Notes under the pieces: model-generated | Told to the model about the DNA's origin: nothing | Databases searched by the model: none | Seen by the model: only the letters and a program-made list of their open reading frames with translations | Assembly (NCBI GenBank): GCA_025054955.1 | Contig: JANWZE010000118.1 | Span: 1-32,328 of the forward strand | Direction of reading: 5' to 3' | DNA: 32,328 bases | Source: Blastocatellia bacterium | Lineage (GTDB): Bacteria > Acidobacteriota > Blastocatellia > HR10 > J050 | Shown: positions 24,880 through 32,328 of the stretch, one piece after another | How positions within the stretch are numbered: position 1 is the first letter of the stretch | How the letters are laid out: each line of letters opens with the position of its first letter | Made by a program: the position numbers and the translations under genes

Positions 24880-25938
24880 CTAATCATCCCAGCGGCCGGG
24901 GATCGGCGTATGGCATTTGGGACAAGCGCCAGCCGTGATGTTATTCTGCAAAACGCGAAAACCAACGCGCTCGATCAGCAACGCATGACACTGCGGGCAA
25001 TAGGTATTCTCCAGCGTCCCAAGACGGCCGGGCAAGTTGCCGGCATAAACGTAGCGCAAGCCTTCGTTCTGTCCAATTTCAGCCGCGCGGATCAAGGTGC
25101 TGGCTGGCGTATTGTCGGGATCAGTCATCTTGTAGTCTTTATGAAATGCGGTTACATGCCAGGGAATGTCAGGCGACACAGAGACGATAAATTGGGCTAT
25201 GTCGCGCAGCTCTTCATCGGAATCGTTGTAACCGGGAACGACCAGCGTGACAATCTCCAGCCAGAAGCCGCGCGCATACACCATCTGGATGGTATCCAGG
25301 ACGTTTTGCAGCACACCACCGAGTCGGCGATAACTGCGGTCGCGGAATGCTTTCAGATCAATTTTGTACAAGTCCGTCCATGGACGAATGTAATCGAGGA
25401 CTTCAGGCGTCGCGTTGCCATTGGAGACGTAGCCGGTAATGAAGCCGTGTTCTTTGGCTTGCTTGAAGATGGTCACTGCCCACTCGCTGGTGATGAGCGG
25501 CTCGTTATAGCTACTGACCACCAGCTTGGCTTTGTAGCGCCGAGCTGCTGCGATGATCCGTTCTGGCGTCACCTGCTGAGGCAGGGAGACGGCGCGCGGA
25601 TCACGTAGCGATTGGCTGGTGATCCAATTTTGACAATACGCGCAGTGCAGGTCGCAGCCGAGCATGCCGAATGTCAACGCCAGCGAGCCGGGGTAGACAT
25701 GGAAAAATGGCTTTTTCTCCGTCGGATCGCACGCGATCGTGCCGACGTAACCGGCTGGCACGTACAACACGCCACCCTCGTTGTACCGCACGCGACAGAT
25801 GCCGTCCAGTCCTGGCAAGATCACACAACGATGACCGCAGGCGTAGCAACGCACTTTTTGATCGGGGAGCTTTTCGTAAAGTTCGCCCTCGCGAGCGAAA
25901 GTCTTTAAGACATCCTTCAGCGTCATCGTCTCGGCCAT
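24880..25938 (-). CDS. amrS: AmmeMemoRadiSam system radical SAM enzyme
   Basis: 352 aa from the ATG at 25938, which has GGAG 8 nt upstream; an ATG 15 nt earlier has none. The radical SAM cluster is C95-DLH-C99-AY-C102. Before it are four cysteines (C31, C34, C38, C48) in CYACGHRCVILPGLDGICRV, and after it YNEPLI, LYKIDLKAF and VPGYNDSDEEL, which match the AmrS/PflA-like family. Two CxxC pairs at the C-terminus (YCPQCH, CPKCHTP) suggest a rubredoxin-like metal site. Family members usually lie beside AMMECR1 and Memo genes, but neither is in this window. The reaction is not established from sequence. The pcrA gene is divergent. Confidence 0.9.
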   Translation of the reverse strand: MAETMTLKDVLKTFAREGELYEKLPDQKVRCYACGHRCVILPGLDGICRVRYNEGGVLYVPAGYVGTIACDPTEKKPFFHVYPGSLALTFGMLGCDLHCAYCQNWITSQSLRDPRAVSLPQQVTPERIIAAARRYKAKLVVSSYNEPLITSEWAVTIFKQAKEHGFITGYVSNGNATPEVLDYIRPWTDLYKIDLKAFRDRSYRRLGGVLQNVLDTIQMVYARGFWLEIVTLVVPGYNDSDEELRDIAQFIVSVSPDIPWHVTAFHKDYKMTDPDNTPASTLIRAAEIGQNEGLRYVYAGNLPGRLGTLENTYCPQCHALLIERVGFRVLQNNITAGACPKCHTPIPGRWDD

Positions 25939-26015
25939 GATGGTTGCTCCCATGTTCGTAGCTAATTATCTTCTGCGCTGGCCGGTGACGCAATCCTCAT
26001 TTTGTCAATGACCGA

Positions 26016-26044
26016 TTGCTGATCAGCCAATCTTTGCCTACACT
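26016..26044 (+). promoter_or_regulatory. Possible promoter of pcrA
   Basis: TTGCTG (26016-26021) and TACACT (26039-26044) are 17 nt apart. Transcription would start near 26051, only about 7 nt before the preferred ATG, giving a nearly leaderless message. This agrees with the missing ribosome site. Confidence 0.4.
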
Positions 26045-26057
26045 GTGCCCCTCGCTG

Positions 26058-28355
26058 ATGAACTACCTGACGCTACTGAACGAACGTCAACGTCAAGCCG
26101 TGACCAACACTGGAGGACCGCTGTTGGTGGTGGCTGGCGCCGGCTCAGGCAAGACGCGCGTCATTGCCTATCGAATCGCTTACTTAATTGACCATCTCGG
26201 CATTGAACCGTCTCGCATCCTGGCAGTCACGTTCACTAACAAAGCAGCCGATGAGATGCGCCACCGCGTCGAACAAATCCTCGAAGGCCGGCTGTCCGGG
26301 CAACCATGGGTTTCCACGTTTCATAGTTTTTGCGTCAGATTGCTGCGCCAGCATCTGGACGGCACCGAGGGGTACACACCTCATTTTTCTATCTACGACG
26401 ACGATGATAGTCAGCGGGTCATCAAGGCCGCGATCGCCGATCTGGAGATTGATGAACAGATACTCTCACTGCGCGCCATTCAAGCCGCCATCAGTCACGC
26501 GAAAAGCCGTGGCATGCAAGCGGCCGATTACCAAGTTGCCCACGGCAGTGACGCGCGAAAGGCGGTCGTGGCCAAAGTCTTTCAGCTTTATGAACAGCGC
26601 CTGCGCGCAGCCAATGCGCTTGACTTTGATGACCTGCTGCTGAAGACAGTCCAATTGCTGCGCCGTGACAAGGCCCTTCGCGAGCACTACAACGAGCGAT
26701 TTCAACATATCCTCGTGGATGAATATCAAGACATCAATCGTCCCCAATTTAACTTAATCCGACTGCTCACCGAGAAGCAGCAGAATCTTTGTGTCGTCGG
26801 CGACCCGGATCAGAGTATCTACAAGTTTCGCGGCGCTGACATTCAGAACATCATAGATTTTCAGGCGCATTATCCCACGGCGACCGTCATTACGTTGGAT
26901 CAAAACTACCGCTCCACCCAGCGCATCTTGCGTGTCGCCAATCACGTCATCCGCCATAATCGGCAGCGTCCGGACAAATCGCTCCGCACAGAGAATGAGG
27001 ATGGGCCGCGCGTCGCTTATTATCATGCCTTCAACGGCGAAGAGGAGGCTTGGTTCGTCGCGCGAACGATCAAGCAGCACCTTGAGCAACCGCAGGACGG
27101 TTCCAAGTGCCGAGTGGCTGTGCTGTATCGCACAAACGCGCAGTCTCGCTTGTTTGAGGAAGCCTGTCGGCGTGAACAAATCAGATTCAACATCGTGGGT
27201 GGTTTCTCATTCTATAAGCGAGCCGAAGTCAGAGATGTTGTCGCCTACGTCAAAGCGGCCCTCAATGCTCGTGATGACGAAAGCCTGCGCCGCATCATCA
27301 ACACGCCGCCGCGCGGCATCGGTCAAAAGACCCTTGAGGCTATTGACGCGGTGGCCCGCCAGCGCAATCTCTCGTTGTGGGACACGCTGACGCTGATGCT
27401 GGCTCAACAAAAGCTGCCAGCTCGAAGCCTGCAACCGCTACAAGCCTTTCACGAGTTGATCGAACATCTAGCGTCCCTGGCGCGCACGGGCTCGACCTCG
27501 GCTGTGATCAGAGCAGCCATGGAAGAAACCGGGTATGTTCGCGCGCTGAAGCAAAAATCGTTGTCCGCTGCCGATGCGTTGGACGCGGAGAACCGATTGC
27601 TCAACCTTGAAGAATTATTGAGCGCAGCCACTGAAGCGGAAGAGCGCGGCGAATCACTGCGCGACTTCATTGACCATGCGGCGCTGGTTTCCGATGCCGA
27701 CGACTACGAGCCCGATGCGTCGGTCACACTGATGACGATGCACAGCGCCAAAGGACTTGAGTTCAACGTCGTTTTCATTGTCGGGTTGGAAAACGGATTG
27801 TTTCCACACGCGCGCTCGACGGACGATCCGGCAGAGTTAGAGGAAGAGCGCCGATTGTGCTATGTGGCAATCACGCGCGCGCAGCAGCAGCTTTATGTCA
27901 CGCACGCTCGGTCACGTCGCTTGCGCGGCGAGGAGATTTCCTGCGAACCATCGCTGTTCCTCCAAGAGATGCCGCTGGATGAGCTGGAGGACCTCTCCAA
28001 CGGACCAAGTTGGCTGCAAACGTGCGCTCCGCCGACGCGATCACACATAGCGGCCGTCACAACCAAACCAACACGGCCGTTTCAAGGAAAGACCTACAAC
28101 TCGGTGGAGAGCCTACAGGGATTCTTCAAGCAAAAAGGTATCAATGTGAACATCGAAAAACCGGCGTCGCGCAAAACGGCAGCGGGTCAACAGAGCGGGC
28201 TGGCAGTCGGGTCTCGTGTGCGCCATCCCAAGTATGGCGTCGGGCAAGTGATTCACTGCGAAGATCAAGGCGACGATGTCAAACTCACGATCCGGTTTCC
28301 TGGTTTCGGTGACCGCAAGATGCTACAACGGCTGGCTCAATTGGAAAAATTATAA
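26058..28355 (+). CDS. pcrA: ATP-dependent DNA helicase PcrA/UvrD
   Basis: 765 aa from the ATG at 26058; an in-frame TTG 42 nt upstream is less likely because it falls in the promoter. SF1A helicase motifs appear in order: LNERQRQAV (Q motif), GAGSGKT (27-33), FTNKAADEMRHR, VDEYQDINRPQ, VGDPDQSIYKFRGAD, LDQNYRST, TMHSAKGLEFNVVF and CYVAITRAQQQLYV. The last 55 residues (GSRVRHPKYGVGQVI ... FGDRKMLQ) form the Tudor-like C-terminal domain that binds RNA polymerase in PcrA. It unwinds DNA in excision repair, plasmid replication and conflict resolution. It is divergent from amrS. Confidence 0.95.
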   Translation: MNYLTLLNERQRQAVTNTGGPLLVVAGAGSGKTRVIAYRIAYLIDHLGIEPSRILAVTFTNKAADEMRHRVEQILEGRLSGQPWVSTFHSFCVRLLRQHLDGTEGYTPHFSIYDDDDSQRVIKAAIADLEIDEQILSLRAIQAAISHAKSRGMQAADYQVAHGSDARKAVVAKVFQLYEQRLRAANALDFDDLLLKTVQLLRRDKALREHYNERFQHILVDEYQDINRPQFNLIRLLTEKQQNLCVVGDPDQSIYKFRGADIQNIIDFQAHYPTATVITLDQNYRSTQRILRVANHVIRHNRQRPDKSLRTENEDGPRVAYYHAFNGEEEAWFVARTIKQHLEQPQDGSKCRVAVLYRTNAQSRLFEEACRREQIRFNIVGGFSFYKRAEVRDVVAYVKAALNARDDESLRRIINTPPRGIGQKTLEAIDAVARQRNLSLWDTLTLMLAQQKLPARSLQPLQAFHELIEHLASLARTGSTSAVIRAAMEETGYVRALKQKSLSAADALDAENRLLNLEELLSAATEAEERGESLRDFIDHAALVSDADDYEPDASVTLMTMHSAKGLEFNVVFIVGLENGLFPHARSTDDPAELEEERRLCYVAITRAQQQLYVTHARSRRLRGEEISCEPSLFLQEMPLDELEDLSNGPSWLQTCAPPTRSHIAAVTTKPTRPFQGKTYNSVESLQGFFKQKGINVNIEKPASRKTAAGQQSGLAVGSRVRHPKYGVGQVIHCEDQGDDVKLTIRFPGFGDRKMLQRLAQLEKL

Positions 28356-28409
28356 GAGCGACGAATGGGATGAGCCCAAGAGGTCATTGAGGCAGTCCAC
28401 GCCAGACAC

Positions 28410-28484
28410 CTGAGTCGTTCTCTTCTCTGTTTCATCGCTCTCGCCAAACAAACATCTGAGTCGTCCCCTTCTCTCATCGCTCTC
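28410..28484. repeat. Short direct repeat pair in the pcrA-hydrolase gap
   Basis: CTGAGTCGT..CTTCTCT..CATCGCTCTC occurs at 28410-28442 and, with a 4-nt deletion, at 28456-28484. The region lies between two convergent genes, and nothing else is visible in the 250-bp gap. Confidence 0.5.
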
Positions 28485-28605
28485 ACACCAATGCGTTTGA
28501 AAGCGCCGGTTCAGGTGCTCGTGGCCGCTCGTCGCGCTGAGCTTTACCAAGCCCACATTCCGCAATCGGCATCAGCCTGGTTGTGCCGCTCCTGCTTGCT
28601 TGCTC

Positions 28606-29463
28606 TCATGATGACGGCAGTTGCTCAATGAATTGGCGAATCTTGCTATAGTAAGCCTCGCCGCCGACCAGAAACGGATCGTTATGCGTGGCGCCGGGCA
28701 TGGAATAAAACTCTTTCGGCTCATTAGCCGCGTCGAACAGTTTTCGACCCAGCTCATAAGGAATCACTTCATCGTGCGTGCCGTGAATGATCAGCACCGG
28801 CACATGCACCTGTTTGATCTTGGTGGCTGAATCAAAGCGAACACCGATGAAGTAGTGAACCGGCAGAAAAGAAAAGAGGCTTTTGGCAACATCCTTGGCC
28901 GAGCTGAACGAGGATTCAATAATCAATCCAGCGCAGGGCCGCGCCACTGCCAGATCAACGACCACGGCTCCGCCCAAACTTTGACCGTACAGCACCAGTT
29001 GCTTGGCGTTGACTTGCTTTTCTGCAACCAGGTAGTCATAGGCTGCCCGCGCATCTTGGTACAGTCCGTCTTCGTCGGGTGAGCCGTCGCTGCGGCCATA
29101 GCCGCGATAGCTCAGAATGAAGATGTTCACTCTGACACGCTCATGCAGCATCTTCAATTGGTCGAGTCGGTGCGAGATATTGCCAGCATTGCCGTGACAC
29201 CACAAGAGTGTATGTTGTGCGCCTTCGTAAGGCGCATACCAGCCGTGCAACTTGACGCCATCCGATGTGGTGAAGAAGCAATCTTGGACGGCGATTCCCC
29301 GTTGAGCCGGCTGCCAAAATCCTTCAGGGTACTTGGTGGGAAAGAAAATCATTGAAGGCTCCATTACTCGTAGTCCCAACAGGAAGGCGAGCAGCATCGC
29401 CAGCGCCGTCACGAAGAAACGCGCGCCGGCTGATGCGGTCACTGCCGGTCGCTGTTTGATCAC
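28606..29463 (-). CDS. Membrane-anchored alpha/beta hydrolase (BEM46/ABHD13-like)
   Basis: 285 aa. The start is a GTG at 29463 with no ribosome site; a promoter 6 nt upstream suggests a leaderless message, although a later start is possible. A hydrophobic segment (about 15-32) anchors it. The catalytic Ser lies in YGQSLGGAVV, the Asp in HGTHDEVIP and the His in GATHND; WCHGNAGN is the oxyanion strand. The pattern matches BEM46/ABHD13-type serine hydrolases, generally esterases or thioesterases of unknown natural substrate. It is divergent from the aldolase gene with a shared regulatory region. Confidence 0.85.
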   Translation of the reverse strand: MIKQRPAVTASAGARFFVTALAMLLAFLLGLRVMEPSMIFFPTKYPEGFWQPAQRGIAVQDCFFTTSDGVKLHGWYAPYEGAQHTLLWCHGNAGNISHRLDQLKMLHERVRVNIFILSYRGYGRSDGSPDEDGLYQDARAAYDYLVAEKQVNAKQLVLYGQSLGGAVVVDLAVARPCAGLIIESSFSSAKDVAKSLFSFLPVHYFIGVRFDSATKIKQVHVPVLIIHGTHDEVIPYELGRKLFDAANEPKEFYSMPGATHNDPFLVGGEAYYSKIRQFIEQLPSS

Positions 29464-29469
29464 GCCCAG

Positions 29470-29498
29470 AGCTTAGCGGGGCTTGCCACAAGCGTCAA
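29470..29498 (-). promoter_or_regulatory. Possible promoter of the alpha/beta hydrolase gene
   Basis: On the minus strand TTGACG (29493-29498) and TAAGCT (29470-29475) are 17 nt apart. The GTG start is 6 nt past the -10 element. Confidence 0.4.
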
Positions 29499-29507
29499 CT
29501 TTCATCG

Positions 29508-29537
29508 TTGACCCCAATGCAACCGAACCTCTACAAT
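29508..29537 (+). promoter_or_regulatory. Sigma70-type promoter of the aldolase gene
   Basis: TTGACC (29508-29513) and TACAAT (29532-29537) are 18 nt apart. Start of transcription is expected near 29544, giving a leader of about 30 nt with an AGGAGG site. The two divergent -35 boxes form an inverted repeat GTCAA-n9-TTGAC. Confidence 0.6.
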
Positions 29538-29575
29538 TGCCACTCCATATCATTGCCCTAAGGAGGAGCGGCGTT

Positions 29576-30631
29576 ATGTCCATTGATCAGATTCGAGAAG
29601 CTCTCGGCGACCAAGCCGGTTATCTGCTGGATCACACCTGTCAGACAATTCCCAAAGAATCTCTGCATCTGCCCGGCCCCGACTTTGTTGATCGCGTGTT
29701 AACCGCGTCAGACCGACCGCCGGCAGTATTGAGGAACCTACAACTTTTGTTCAACACAGGACGACTGGCCGGCACCGGCTACCTTTCGATCCTGCCTGTG
29801 GATCAAGGGGTGGAGCATTCTGGCGCGGCATCGTTTGCCCCGAATCCAATGTATTTCGATCCGGAGAACATCGTCCGGCTCGGTATCGAAGGCGGCTGTA
29901 ACGCGGTCGCTTCAACGCTCGGCGTCTTGGGCGCGGTGGCGCGAAAGTATGCCCACAAAATTCCGTTCATTGTGAAAATCAATCACAACGAGATGCTCTC
30001 CTATCCCAACAGCTACGATCAGACGCTGTTTGCCAGTGTTCGGCAGGCCTTTGAGATGGGTGCCGTCGCCGTGGGCGCGACGGTCTATTTCGGTTCAGCC
30101 GAATCGCGCCGACAGATCATGGAGATCAGCGAAGCCTTTGAAGAAGCCCATTCGCTTGGTCTCGTCACAATTCTGTGGTGCTATCTGCGCAATGCGGCCT
30201 TCAAAACCAAAGAAGCGGATTATCACACGGCGGCTGATTTGACGGGACAGGCTAATCATCTGGGCGTCACCATTCAGGCTGACATCGTCAAGCAGAAATT
30301 ACCTGAATGCAACGGCGGCTACACGGCGCTGAAGTTCGGGCACACGAATGCGAAAGTCTACAGCGAGCTGACCTCCGACCACCCGATTGATCTGACGCGC
30401 TATCAGGTGGCCAATTGCTTCATGGGGCGTGTGGGCTTGATCAATTCCGGCGGCGCGTCGGGCAAGAATGATTATGCCGATGCTGTCAAAACAGCGGTCA
30501 TCAACAAGCGCGCCGGCGGCATGGGATTGATCTCCGGGCGGAAGACATTCCAGAAGCCGCTCAGCGAAGGTGTGAAGCTGTTTGAAGCGATTCAGAGCGT
30601 CTATCTGTGCAAAGACGTGACGATTGCTTGA
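29576..30631 (+). CDS. fbaB: Class I fructose-bisphosphate aldolase, FbaB/DhnA type
   Basis: 351 aa from the ATG at 29576, which has AGGAGG about 8 nt upstream; the longer in-frame start lies inside the promoter. Landmarks of the DhnA/archaeal-type class I family are [11 protein letters not shown] (about 73-83), [12 protein letters not shown] (about 130-141), [13 protein letters not shown] and [12 protein letters not shown], whose Lys239 is the best candidate for the Schiff-base lysine. [15 protein letters not shown] and [15 protein letters not shown] follow towards the C-terminus. It cleaves fructose-1,6-bisphosphate to glyceraldehyde-3-phosphate and DHAP in glycolysis or gluconeogenesis. 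Similarity to E. coli FbaB is clear in length and motifs. Confidence 0.92.
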   Translation: MSIDQIREALGDQAGYLLDHTCQTIPKESLHLPGPDFVDRVLTASDRPPAVLRNLQLLFNTGRLAGTGYLSILPVDQGVEHSGAASFAPNPMYFDPENIVRLGIEGGCNAVASTLGVLGAVARKYAHKIPFIVKINHNEMLSYPNSYDQTLFASVRQAFEMGAVAVGATVYFGSAESRRQIMEISEAFEEAHSLGLVTILWCYLRNAAFKTKEADYHTAADLTGQANHLGVTIQADIVKQKLPECNGGYTALKFGHTNAKVYSELTSDHPIDLTRYQVANCFMGRVGLINSGGASGKNDYADAVKTAVINKRAGGMGLISGRKTFQKPLSEGVKLFEAIQSVYLCKDVTIA

Positions 30632-30930
30632 GCTGATGCGCCGATCCCATCGGCACGCGCACTGATGCCGGAAGGTCACAGCGTCGCCGCTGCGGAGTGT
30701 GAGCTAAGTACCGTGATAAACGTTCGGGGCGTTTTTGGAGTGCTGCGACGTGTCGCCGCTTTGACCGGAACGCGGTGACACGTCACCACACTCCAAAACG
30801 CCCCGTCCTCCCCAAATGTCGCAGAACGTTTGTCCACCTTTAATTGCATTTAGCCTGGGGGCCTCGCATCTGGCAGGCGCCGGTACGTTGGAAGCATGCG
30901 CTCCCAGAGTAAAATCATTCGCAAACCGCT
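30632..30930. other. Convergent intergenic region with hairpin element
   Basis: The region between the aldolase gene and the M24 peptidase gene is 299 bp. It holds a small GCCGAT/ATCGGC stem just after the aldolase stop, and the 81-bp palindromic element. Nothing in it looks coding. Confidence 0.6.
30725..30805. repeat. 65-bp hairpin element, copy 2, with extended stem
   Basis: The core 30734-30798 repeats the element at 764-828 with 6 differences. Here the stem is extended outward by CGGGGCG (30725-30731) pairing with CGCCCCG (30799-30805), so the ends read CGGGGCG-TTTTGGAGTG and CACTCCAAAA-CGCCCCG. The inner arms CGACGTGTCGCCGC and GCGGTGACACGTCAC pair with few mismatches. Between two convergent genes it could act as a bidirectional terminator. 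Confidence 0.8.
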
Positions 30931-32130
30931 CTAAGCAAGAATTGGCACGACGGCTGTTTGAATCGGTTCGGCCGTGACCACAACCTCGCTCTCCGTCACA
31001 TAGACATCCACTTCGCTGCGCACGCCGAAATCACCTTGCAGGTAGATGCCCGGCTCGATCGAAAAGGCTGTGCGCGGTACGATCAGGCGATTGTCGCGCG
31101 TTTCCAGATTATCAATGTTGGCGCCATTGCCGTGTACCTCTTTGCCAATCGAGTGGCCGGTGCGATGAATGAACTGATCGCCGTAGCCGGCCTGTCGAAT
31201 CACCGCGCGCGCCACATCGTCAACTTCCCAACCGTGGAAGGCTCGTCCGGCCTGCACGCAGTCACGCACGAAGGCAATGGCTGCGTCGCGCGCATCGCGG
31301 ACGATATTAAAAATGTGGGTATATCGCTCAGGCACGCGCTCTCCGACGTAACCTGTCCATGTGTAATCCGTGTAGACAGCCTCCGGGTCAGCCTTGAGTT
31401 TTGCCCAGTAATCAATGAGCACAAAGTCGCCGCGTTGAATCGGCCATGAATGCTCAGCCGTTGGGCCGTAATGCGGATTCGCAGCATGAGCGTTGACGGC
31501 GACAATCGGCGGATGATCGGCCGTCAATCCGTGCTGCTCAAAGAGCGAGACGATGAATTGCTGAATCTCATATTCGGTCGTCGGGATGTCGCTCGTGATA
31601 CGACGTCCGATTTCGGCAAAAGCTTGATCAATAATTTGGCGCATGATCCTGGCTGCTGTGTAATGCGTTTGCAATTGACTATCCGACCATACAGCCTCGA
31701 ATCGTTGCACTAAATTGGCTGAGGTGACGACCTCGACGCCGAAGCTACGCAGCAGTTCCACGGTGCCAGCGTCCACACGGGAGACGTAAGGAATATCGTT
31801 GTTGGGCGAGTACTGCATCGCAATGGTCTTATGTGGACCGACCGTCTCGCGCAGGTACTCGTGTAGTTGCTGCCATGGCAAATAGATTCGTTTCTTGCCT
31901 GGGAGCGAATCCAGATACTCGCGTTCAATGGAATGCACAATTTTTACCGGCTCGCCCTCGGCAGGGACGAAATAGAACCAGCGGCGTGTGCCGAATTTCG
32001 TTTCATCGAGCCGCAAAATGCGATAGGCAAGCGGGTCGCTTTGACGAAAATCGTAAAACAACCAGCCGCCGATTCCCTCGGCTTGTAGCGCCTGTTGAAT
32101 CATCGTGACTACGTTGTTATTGGCTTGCAT
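30931..32130 (-). CDS. Xaa-Pro aminopeptidase-like metallopeptidase, M24 family
   Basis: 399 aa from the ATG at 32130, which has GGAG 5 nt upstream; an ATG 42 nt earlier has no ribosome site. The N-terminal half (1-160) is the creatinase-like domain. The C-terminal pita-bread domain shows the five metal ligands: Asp240 (DFVLIDYWAK), Asp255 (VYTDYTWTG), His326 (HRTGHSIG), Glu359 (FSIEPGIY) and Glu373 (RSEVDVYV). It would remove N-terminal residues ahead of proline, or act as a dipeptidase, in the cytoplasm. No signal peptide is seen. It follows the truncated gene at the right edge by 60 bp. Confidence 0.9.
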   Translation of the reverse strand: MQANNNVVTMIQQALQAEGIGGWLFYDFRQSDPLAYRILRLDETKFGTRRWFYFVPAEGEPVKIVHSIEREYLDSLPGKKRIYLPWQQLHEYLRETVGPHKTIAMQYSPNNDIPYVSRVDAGTVELLRSFGVEVVTSANLVQRFEAVWSDSQLQTHYTAARIMRQIIDQAFAEIGRRITSDIPTTEYEIQQFIVSLFEQHGLTADHPPIVAVNAHAANPHYGPTAEHSWPIQRGDFVLIDYWAKLKADPEAVYTDYTWTGYVGERVPERYTHIFNIVRDARDAAIAFVRDCVQAGRAFHGWEVDDVARAVIRQAGYGDQFIHRTGHSIGKEVHGNGANIDNLETRDNRLIVPRTAFSIEPGIYLQGDFGVRSEVDVYVTESEVVVTAEPIQTAVVPILA

Positions 32131-32190
32131 AGGTTCTCCAGCAGAAAGAGATGTGCCCTCAGGTGACTGCATCGGTGGCGGCGTGCAGAT

Positions 32191-32328
32191 TCACGGCTTG
32201 AATCGCAAGCCGGTCAACACGACTTGCGCGGCTGCCGGGACCGAGCCTGCCGGGATGCTATCCACGTTCACCCGCACCAGCATGGATTCGCCCGGCGCCA
32301 GTTGCCGACGCACGCGCGGGACAGGCCG
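32191..32328 (-). CDS. C-terminal end of an unidentified protein (truncated by the window edge)
   Basis: 45 codons plus TGA read from the right edge: RPVPRVRRQLAPGESMLVRVNVDS and on to VLTGLRFKP. The frame is open to the edge. The pattern LAPGES-x-x-V-V followed by a strand ending VVLTGLRF looks like the last strands of an extracellular beta-sandwich, but no family is assignable from so little. It may be co-transcribed with the M24 gene 60 bp downstream. Confidence 0.5.
   Translation of the reverse strand, partial: RPVPRVRRQLAPGESMLVRVNVDSIPAGSVPAAAQVVLTGLRFKP

Noticed and set aside
30718-30736. Separate terminator AAACG/CGTTT followed by TT before the hairpin element
   Set aside because: It competes with the much longer stem of the 65-bp element that uses the same bases.

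Overview
The window is a chromosomal stretch of a free-living bacterium with moderately high GC content. I see no plasmid, phage or integrated-element backbone, no rRNA or tRNA gene and no CRISPR array. The gene mix suggests an environmental, metabolically versatile Gram-negative-type lineage, possibly Acidobacteriota or a relative. It includes a DnaE1 replicative polymerase, an archaeal-type class I aldolase, an EgtD methyltransferase, a TMTC-like TPR glycosyltransferase, a fused fatty acyl-CoA reductase, plant-type glutaminyl cyclase and an AmmeMemoRadiSam radical SAM enzyme. That placement is an inference from gene content only and is weak.

Layout. 1-1168 holds no convincing gene but is rich in short palindromes and repeats, including one copy of a 65-bp hairpin element whose second copy lies at 30734-30798. 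1169-13637 is a long minus-strand block. Read in the direction of transcription it runs: 1-Cys-like peroxiredoxin, glutaminyl cyclase, PPOX-fold flavoprotein, ArfB ribosome-rescue hydrolase, MsrA, TMTC-like glycosyltransferase, fused acyl-CoA reductase, class A beta-lactamase homologue, L-2-hydroxyglutarate oxidase, EgtD, and finally, after a 213-bp gap, 1-pyrroline-5-carboxylate dehydrogenase. Very short gaps, and an SD overlapping a stop codon, suggest at least two operons with an oxidative-damage and envelope/lipid flavour.

13964-18955 is on the plus strand: a frameshifted Rpn/PD-(D/E)XK-type gene, threonine dehydratase followed by a terminator hairpin, a TauE/SafE permease with its DUF1634 partner, and a sugar-nucleotide pyrophosphorylase. 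Two intergenic gaps here carry dispersed-repeat-like sequences.

18974-25938 is on the minus strand: DnaE with a full set of PHP metal ligands and a good sigma70-like promoter, a membrane-anchored NHL propeller fused to an M23 metallopeptidase-like domain, and AmrS without its usual AMMECR1 and Memo neighbours. 26058-28355 (plus) is PcrA/UvrD helicase. 28606-29463 (minus) is an alpha/beta hydrolase, divergent from the class I fructose-bisphosphate aldolase at 29576-30631, with back-to-back promoters between them. 30931-32130 (minus) is an M24 Xaa-Pro-type peptidase, preceded by the tail of a gene that runs off the right edge.

Most genes are recognisable housekeeping or metabolic families. The best candidates for something less described are the NHL-M23 fusion, the acyl-CoA reductase/TMTC/beta-lactamase-like operon, the 65-bp hairpin element, and the duplicated 5' end of egtD.
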